From Heyndrickxia ginsengihumi (GTDB lineage Bacteria; Bacillota; Bacilli; Bacillales; Bacillaceae_C): a stretch of 64,000 nucleotides of DNA. This document shows, piece after piece, positions 58,762 through 64,000 of the stretch. The notes below the pieces were generated by a model. It saw only the letters and a list, made by a program, of their open reading frames with translations. It was not told the DNA's origin and searched no databases. Numbering within the stretch: position 1 is the first letter of the stretch; each line of letters opens with the position of its first letter. The stretch lies in assembly GCF_011008565.1 (NCBI RefSeq), contig NZ_JAAIWK010000005.1:124001-188000 (forward strand), read 5' to 3'. Position numbers and translations under genes: made by a program.

Positions 58762-60087
58762 TCAATTCGCTAATGCTTCTAAAAGTAAATCTGCAATATG
58801 AACGGCACGCATACGATTAGACTGGTTGTTTCGTTCAATGCCAAGTTTCATTTCTAATAAACATCCAGGATTAGCGGTAACGATTGTTGTAGCGTTTGTA
58901 TCTTTTACTTTTTCCATCTTATGGTCTAAAATTTGCATGGCCATTTTTGATTCAACAATATTATAAACACCGGCCGATCCACAGCATGTATCAGCGCCTT
59001 CCATTTCCTTAAAATGAATCCCTTTTATCCCTTGAAGCAATATTCGTGGTTCTTTAAATGTGTGCATGACATTGCGCAAATGACAAGAGTCTTGATAGGT
59101 AATCGTTTGTTCTGGCAGCCGTAAAATATGAGTCTCATGAAAATGAAGATCAACGAGTATTGCAGAAATATCTTTTAGCTTGGAAACAAAGGACTGTGCC
59201 CGTTCAGCCCATACTGGATCATCTTTTAAAATATGATGATATTCAATTAAAAAAGCACCACAGCCGCCTGCATTTGTAATAATATAATCAGCATTTGCTT
59301 GTTCAAAGGCTTCAATATTTTGTTTTGCCATTTCAATTGCTTTTTTCATTTCCCCGCTATGGCCATGAAGCGCTCCACAACAAAGCTGGTTTTCAGGAAT
59401 AACAACGTCACAACCAGCCTTTTGTAGCAATGTAATCGTTGCTTGGTTCGTTTTAAAAAACATCGTATCCATTAAACAGCCAGCAAAAAGAGCGACAGTG
59501 GCCTTTTTTTCTCCTTCATGTTCAAAGAAGCGAGGACGTTGCTTAATTTCTTTTCGTGTTGGGATCTCTGGCAGCACTTTTTCCATTGTTGCCATGCTTT
59601 CAGGGAAAAGATCAATAAATCCAATTTTGCGGGCAATTTTTGATAAACCCGAGCGTCGGTACAAACCAATTAGTCCTGTTACAGTTTCCATCCTATTTTG
59701 ATGTGGAAACAGTCCGTGGAAGACACTTTTACGCAACGCCTGAACGGGCAATGACTGTTTTTTATGTTCCTGTAAAATATCCCGGGCTTCTTCGAGTAAC
59801 TGGCCATATTTTACGCCTGAAGGGCAGACAGGTTCGCATGCTCGGCATCCGAGACAAAGATCAAGCGAATGTTCGACCTCTTCATCGGCATCAAGAATCC
59901 CATCTGTTATCGCTTTCATAATTGCAATTCTGCCTCGGGGTGAATATTTTTCCTGTCCGCCTGTTTCGATATATGTCGGGCATGATGGCAAACAAAAACC
60001 ACAGCGCATACAATTGAGTAGTTCGTTATAATCCATTCTTTCTTGAAACTGCTGTTGAATTTCTTTGCTTTTAGTTGTGGTGATCAT
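58762..60087 (-). CDS. glcF: Glycolate oxidase iron-sulfur subunit
   Basis: The 441-residue protein has two 4Fe-4S motifs (CMRCGFCLPSCPTY and CLGCRACEPVCPSG) and two CCG domains (NQLCCGALHGHSGE and DTCCGSAGVYNI). It passes electrons from the flavin subunit GlcD to quinone. Its start overlaps the glcD stop by four bases. The pair oxidises glycolate (or D-lactate-type 2-hydroxy acids) to glyoxylate. Confidence 0.93.
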   Translation of the reverse strand: MITTTKSKEIQQQFQERMDYNELLNCMRCGFCLPSCPTYIETGGQEKYSPRGRIAIMKAITDGILDADEEVEHSLDLCLGCRACEPVCPSGVKYGQLLEEARDILQEHKKQSLPVQALRKSVFHGLFPHQNRMETVTGLIGLYRRSGLSKIARKIGFIDLFPESMATMEKVLPEIPTRKEIKQRPRFFEHEGEKKATVALFAGCLMDTMFFKTNQATITLLQKAGCDVVIPENQLCCGALHGHSGEMKKAIEMAKQNIEAFEQANADYIITNAGGCGAFLIEYHHILKDDPVWAERAQSFVSKLKDISAILVDLHFHETHILRLPEQTITYQDSCHLRNVMHTFKEPRILLQGIKGIHFKEMEGADTCCGSAGVYNIVESKMAMQILDHKMEKVKDTNATTIVTANPGCLLEMKLGIERNNQSNRMRAVHIADLLLEALAN

Positions 60088-61496
60088 TGTATATTCGCCA
60101 TCCTTTCTCGGGTTTTCTCTGCAAACAGCTTCCCAGGATTCATAATATTGTTTGGGTCAATGGCCTGTTTAATGCCCTTCATCACATCAATCCCGGCTTT
60201 TCCAAGCTTCCACTCAAGATAAGGAGCTTTCATAATGCCAACTCCGTGCTCACCTGTTATGGTTCCACCAAGTTTCAACGCCTTCTCGAATATTTCTGCA
60301 AAAGCATCTTCTACCCGTTCCATTTCTTCCTCATTGCGAACATCTGTCAAACAAGTGGGGTGTAAATTTCCGTCGCCAGCATGCCCAAATGTTGAGATTT
60401 TCACATTATACTTTTTAGCAATATCGGCAATGGCTTTTACCATAGTAGCAATTTCTGAACGAGGTACTGTTGCGTCCTCTAATATTGTCGTTGGTTTAAG
60501 TCGGGCTAATGCACTGAGAGCTGCTCTCCGGGCTGTCGTTAATTTTTCAGCTTCCTCATTGGAGGCAGCGACCTGAACATCAATTGCTTGCTGTTGCCGG
60601 CAAATTTCTGAAATCCTCTTAATATCTCTTTCTACTATTTCTTCAGGACCATCTTGTTCAATGAGTAAAATAGCTTCAACATCCGTAGGTAGACCAATCT
60701 TTGCAAAATCTTCAACAGCATTAAGCGTCGATTTATCTAGAAACTCTAAAGTAGTCGGGATCATTTTATTTGCAATGATGGATGATACTGTTTGTCCAGC
60801 TGCTTCAATAACTTGATATAAGGCAAGAATTGTCTTCTTAGCTTCCGGTTTTGGAATCAATTTTAAAGTGGCTTCCGTAATAATCCCTAATGTACCTTCT
60901 GAACCAACAAATAGACTTGTTAAATCGTATCCAGCAACATCTTTTGTTAGTTTGCCGCCAGTGCGAATTATTTCACCATTAGGCAAAACAACTTGCAGCC
61001 CCATAACATAGTCACCAGTCACCCCGTATTTTAGACCACGTAGTCCTCCAGAGTTTTCGCTAATATTACCGCCAATAGTTGAAATTTTCATTGAGCTTGG
61101 ATCAGGTGGATAAAAAAGATCGATTTTTTCCACTGCATCACAAATTTCCTTCGTAATGACACCGGGCTGTACAGTGATTGTTAAGTTTTCTTTATCAATC
61201 TCAAGAATTTGATTTAAATGCTTGAATAATAAAACGACACCGCCTTGAAGTGGGCAAGTATCCCCGCATAAATTTGTTCCTGATCCGCGGGCGACAATAG
61301 GTATTTTTGTTTCGTTACATAAACGAACGACAGCAGCGACTTCATCAACATTGCGGGGGGCAACGACAATGTCTGGAAGCGCTTGAAATTTTGGCGTCGC
61401 ATCGTATGAATACACAGTCCGTCCACTATTAGAATCATCAACATTATCTGTTCCAACAATAGCCTTCAATTGTTCTTTAAATTCCTTTGATATCAT
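60084..61496 (-). CDS. glcD: Glycolate oxidase FAD subunit
   Basis: The 470-residue flavoprotein has an FAD_binding_4 domain (RGSGTNLCGDTCPLQGG, YPPDPSSMKISTIGGNISEN, GGKLTKDVAGYDLTSLFVGS) and a FAD-oxidase C domain ending in GEHGVGIMKAPYLEWKLG. It is transcribed ahead of glcF and behind a CdaR-type regulator on the same strand. Glycolate and D-lactate dehydrogenases cannot be told apart reliably by eye, but the pairing with GlcF favours glycolate. Confidence 0.92.
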   Translation of the reverse strand: MISKEFKEQLKAIVGTDNVDDSNSGRTVYSYDATPKFQALPDIVVAPRNVDEVAAVVRLCNETKIPIVARGSGTNLCGDTCPLQGGVVLLFKHLNQILEIDKENLTITVQPGVITKEICDAVEKIDLFYPPDPSSMKISTIGGNISENSGGLRGLKYGVTGDYVMGLQVVLPNGEIIRTGGKLTKDVAGYDLTSLFVGSEGTLGIITEATLKLIPKPEAKKTILALYQVIEAAGQTVSSIIANKMIPTTLEFLDKSTLNAVEDFAKIGLPTDVEAILLIEQDGPEEIVERDIKRISEICRQQQAIDVQVAASNEEAEKLTTARRAALSALARLKPTTILEDATVPRSEIATMVKAIADIAKKYNVKISTFGHAGDGNLHPTCLTDVRNEEEMERVEDAFAEIFEKALKLGGTITGEHGVGIMKAPYLEWKLGKAGIDVMKGIKQAIDPNNIMNPGKLFAEKTRERMANIQ

Positions 61497-61589
61497 AATT
61501 TCCCTCCGTTCTATTATTGTTAATTTTATTATAGGAAAGAAAGAATCATGAATCTATGGATGTTTATATAAAAATATCAGCATATGTAG

Positions 61590-62702
61590 CTAGTTTTTTG
61601 TCTGTTCATCTAAAAATAACCATGCTAAATAAAGGACAACACGATCCTTCATCATTTTCGTATTTAATCGTGTTAATTGCTCTAATTTACCTAAGCGATA
61701 ATGGAGCGTATTAATATGGATATGCATTTGTTCAGCAGTTTGTTTATAAGAAAATTCGTTTGTGCATAACATGTGCAACGTTTTTAAAATATCTTCGTGA
61801 TCTAAAATCGGTGCAATTGTTCGCTTGATAAATTGTTGTTTCGTCTCCGTATGCAAATCTTCGATAATCATTTCCAATATTAGTTCTTCATCAAACATAA
61901 TCGGTTTATGAGCACTTGTCGCATGCAAAGCCCTTTCAGCTTGTTGAAATGACAATACGAGTTGATGAGCAGGCTGGACAGAGCCAACGCCCGCCATTGG
62001 CAGATGGCCTGTATGTATTTGAATTTGATCGCACCATTGTTTAACAAGCTTTTTTAAATTGCGTCTATAAATGGATGTATCAACAATAATAAGAAGATGA
62101 TCATTGCCCCAGCGAACAATAACGTCATCTTCATCAAACGATAAAACGTTTATTAAATCCCTGAATGTCTTACTATTTATATTATCTTCAGGATTTGAAA
62201 GGTGTAGTAAAACAGCTTGACGGTAATGATGTAAATTGATATTTAAAATTTTAGCCTTGTTAAAAAATTCATCATTCCAATCGCGTTTTGTAATCCATTC
62301 GAAGACAAATCCTTCAAGTGTACGGGTTTGAAAATCTAATTGGTCTTGATAAAAGCTTTCCTGAATGAGTAGTTCTGTCATTTTTTTCATTAGTTGTCCG
62401 TAAGGTGAAATTTTTTCAGGATGCCCTGTGATGCCAATTACACCAATGACATTATGCTGAAAAAAGATTGGCAAATTAATACCATCGCGCACATGGCGCC
62501 ATTGGCTCGCAATTTCTTTTGTAATAATAAACTCCTTTTTTTGCCGGATTGCGATACGTGCGCCTTCATGTATGCAGCCAATTCGTTCTCCGTCTGTGCT
62601 TGCAATAATCACGCCATCAGAGTTGATGACAATGATACTTTCATCGAGCAGCATGCGCACTTCATTGACAATTTTTTGTGCCAGCTGTGGGTCTAGCATC
62701 AT
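61590..62702 (-). CDS. CdaR-family transcriptional regulator, probably of glycolate genes
   Basis: The protein of about 370 residues has a sugar-diacid-recognition domain at its start (MLDPQLAQKIVNEV...IINSDGVIIAS-type PAS-like fold, VIGVIGITGHPEKISPYG) and a PucR-type helix-turn-helix at its end (YKQTAEQMHIHINTLHYRL). I start at the second ATG (62702), seven bases after AGAAGGTG; the first ATG at 62708 is too close to that site. CdaR-type proteins activate genes for glycerate, glucarate or glycolate use. It lies 93 bases upstream of glcD on the same strand. Confidence 0.87.
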   Translation of the reverse strand: MMLDPQLAQKIVNEVRMLLDESIIVINSDGVIIASTDGERIGCIHEGARIAIRQKKEFIITKEIASQWRHVRDGINLPIFFQHNVIGVIGITGHPEKISPYGQLMKKMTELLIQESFYQDQLDFQTRTLEGFVFEWITKRDWNDEFFNKAKILNINLHHYRQAVLLHLSNPEDNINSKTFRDLINVLSFDEDDVIVRWGNDHLLIIVDTSIYRRNLKKLVKQWCDQIQIHTGHLPMAGVGSVQPAHQLVLSFQQAERALHATSAHKPIMFDEELILEMIIEDLHTETKQQFIKRTIAPILDHEDILKTLHMLCTNEFSYKQTAEQMHIHINTLHYRLGKLEQLTRLNTKMMKDRVVLYLAWLFLDEQTKN

Positions 62703-62820
62703 ATACATTCACCTTCTATCGTATTTGTATTACTTCCATTATAACGTGTCGATTTAAATTCTAAAAAGAGGGGAAGAATATTTGTTAAGAGGGGAGTAGG
62801 GGGGAATTCAAGCATGATAA

Positions 62821-62853
62821 AAAAAGAGGCTGCCACAAGGACAACCTCTTTTT
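62821..62853 (-). terminator. Intrinsic terminator of the qox operon (possibly bidirectional)
   Basis: AAAAAGAGG and CCTCTTTTT bracket a short imperfect stem-loop eight bases beyond the qoxD stop; T-runs lie on both strands. Confidence 0.82.
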
Positions 62854-62860
62854 AATAGGA

Positions 62861-63142
62861 TTAATAGTGAATAACCCAAATTGTACCATAAACGACAACT
62901 AAAGCGATGATGATACTGTATATAATGTTTGCAACGTTGACTTTTCCGTTCTCACCTTCAGTGATATGCATGAACATGAATAATTGCAATCCTGCTTGAA
63001 GGAAGGCAAGAATTCCGATGAACCACATAATCACGTTTCTAGGAAGATTTGTATGAAGTGCAACAATCATTGCAAGAAACGTCAAAACGAGTGACAAAAT
63101 CAATCCAATAATATGACCGATAGGATATTTTGAATGATGCAT
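62861..63142 (-). CDS. qoxD: Quinol oxidase aa3 subunit IV
   Basis: The 93-residue protein has three membrane segments and the subunit IV motif LQLFMFMHITEGENG; it lacks the charged His-rich tail of B. subtilis QoxD. It stabilises the cytochrome aa3 quinol oxidase. It is the last gene of the operon and overlaps qoxC by one base. Confidence 0.9.
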   Translation of the reverse strand: MHHSKYPIGHIIGLILSLVLTFLAMIVALHTNLPRNVIMWFIGILAFLQAGLQLFMFMHITEGENGKVNVANIIYSIIIALVVVYGTIWVIHY

Positions 63143-63747
63143 TACTTAATCATCCCTCCTAGATAAACGAATGTGAAGATGAAGATCCAAATAACATCAA
63201 GGAAATGCCAGTAAATACTAATAATAAAGAACTTCCTTGCTGTTGAATGAGTAAGTCCTCTAGTTAAAAGTTGGATGATTAATCCAATTCCCCAAAGGAT
63301 ACCGAAACTTACGTGTCCTCCGTGTGTTCCAAGAAGAACAAAGAAGGCTGATAAGAAGGCACTCGTTTGAATAGTTGCGCCATCGTGAACGTAAGAAACG
63401 AATTCTGTTACTTCAAAAAAGATAAATCCAGCACCTAAAAGAAGTGTAATAATGAACCAAAATAGTAAAGCATTTTTCTTGCCGTTACGCATAGAGAAAA
63501 CTGCAAGGCCACAAGTGAAACTACTTACTAATAGAAGGATTGTTTCAATCATGACACCTTTTAGTTCAAAAAGCTCGTGCTGAGTTGGACCGTTTGCTAC
63601 TTGATGATGGAGTGTAAAGTAAGTTCCAAATAAAGTAGCAAAAAGTGTAATTTCAGCTGCAAGTAGTACCCAAAATCCAAATATCTTTAAGCGATCTTCT
63701 TCTGTCTGATATTCGAGTGGTAATGATGTATCTACGTGTTCGCTCAT
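63142..63747 (-). CDS. qoxC: Quinol oxidase aa3 subunit III
   Basis: The 201-residue protein has five membrane segments and the subunit III pattern FWVLLAAEITLFATLFGTYF, LGTHGGHVSFGILWG and YWHFLDVIWIFIFTFVYLGG. It is placed between qoxB and qoxD with four- and one-base overlaps, as in other Bacillus qox operons. Its role is structural and in proton uptake of the haem-copper oxidase. Confidence 0.95.
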   Translation of the reverse strand: MSEHVDTSLPLEYQTEEDRLKIFGFWVLLAAEITLFATLFGTYFTLHHQVANGPTQHELFELKGVMIETILLLVSSFTCGLAVFSMRNGKKNALLFWFIITLLLGAGFIFFEVTEFVSYVHDGATIQTSAFLSAFFVLLGTHGGHVSFGILWGIGLIIQLLTRGLTHSTARKFFIISIYWHFLDVIWIFIFTFVYLGGMIK

Positions 63748-64000
63748 CGTTTTACCCCCTCTGCTGCTTTTTCAATACGAATGATTTCTTCTACTGGAAT
63801 ATGATGACCTTTATCAGGATCAAATGATCTCCAAGCAAGTGTTGCGATAACACCAACAGCTCCGATAATCGCTAGCCACCACCATGACCAAACTAATCCA
63901 AAACCGAGTAGTCCGAAGAATACAGCTGAAATAATCGGCATTGCTGTATTGTTTGGCATATGGATTGGTTTATAGTCAGTTTCTTCGAAAATACGTGTAC
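63744..64000 (-). CDS. qoxB: Quinol oxidase aa3 subunit I, C-terminal part (QoxB)
   Basis: Only the last 85 or so residues lie in the window; the frame is open through the window end on the minus strand. The part present has YKPIHMPNNTAMPIISAVFF, two membrane segments and a charged tail ending EEIIRIEKAAEGVKR, as in QoxB C-termini. The haem and copper ligands are outside the window. It overlaps qoxC by four bases. Confidence 0.88.
   Translation of the reverse strand, partial: TRIFEETDYKPIHMPNNTAMPIISAVFFGLLGFGLVWSWWWLAIIGAVGVIATLAWRSFDPDKGHHIPVEEIIRIEKAAEGVKR

Overview
The window looks like chromosomal DNA of an aerobic, low-GC, Gram-positive, Bacillus-like bacterium (Bacillaceae). The reasons are strong GGAGG-type ribosome binding sites, frequent GTG/TTG starts, intrinsic terminators with T-runs, a qox aa3 quinol oxidase operon, a teichuronic-acid (tua) cluster, a ytbE-ytbD-HxlR locus, a metI-metC pair and GlnR/TnrA-type boxes. 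I see no rRNA, tRNA, CRISPR array or intact insertion sequence.

Layout. 1-2641: end of a metI-metC operon plus a third Cys/Met-type PLP enzyme. 3048-10775: a signalling block with a LytTR response regulator, an MHYT/PAS hybrid histidine kinase, an EAL phosphodiesterase, a second LytTR regulator and a PAS-GGDEF diguanylate cyclase. 11137-22471: a cyclic-di-GMP-I riboswitch followed by a terminator and then a tightly packed 12-gene operon. 22788-24535: glnK-amtB with a GlnR/TnrA-boxed promoter. 24768-27396: aldo/keto reductase, MFS exporter and divergent HxlR regulator. 28000-30900: a second, partly decayed copy of the LytTR/EAL/LytTR cassette, among dispersed repeats. 31192-31654: a GNAT gene broken at its 5' end. 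32064-37029: two paralogous secreted SH3-repeat glucosaminidases. 37097-44388: hexuronate catabolism (uxaC, transporter, LacI regulator, uxaB, uxaA). 44460-45593: M20 amidohydrolase. 45865-56077: teichuronic-acid-type polysaccharide cluster. 56229-58560: pgcA and a VanZ-like protein. 58762-62702: glycolate oxidase glcF-glcD and a CdaR-type regulator. 62861-64000: qoxD-qoxC-qoxB (partial), minus strand.

The most interesting region is 9051-22471. A diguanylate cyclase gene is followed by a c-di-GMP aptamer whose downstream operon encodes: (i) three enzymes that would take GTP towards a biopterin-type pterin (FolE, a tandem-domain 6-pyruvoyl-tetrahydropterin synthase, a short-chain reductase); (ii) an acyl-loading module (FrsA-like alpha/beta hydrolase, stand-alone acyl carrier protein, AMP-forming ligase); and (iii) a partner-switching module (HATPase kinase-like protein, dCache-HAMP membrane sensor, two STAS proteins, SpoIIE/RsbU-type phosphatase and a Jag_N-DUF342/FapA protein), with no sigma factor. 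I know of no described pathway with this composition. The proposal that it is one c-di-GMP-gated, pterin-linked system is inference from operon structure.

Other points: a glutamate replaces the phosphoacceptor aspartate in one of the four LytTR regulators; perfect operators mark the uxa and HxlR loci; several copies of a GC-rich Bacillaceae-type repeat are present, one looking like a complete MITE-sized element with imperfect terminal inverted repeats; and two copies occur of a GGTGCCTGACCCC palindrome.
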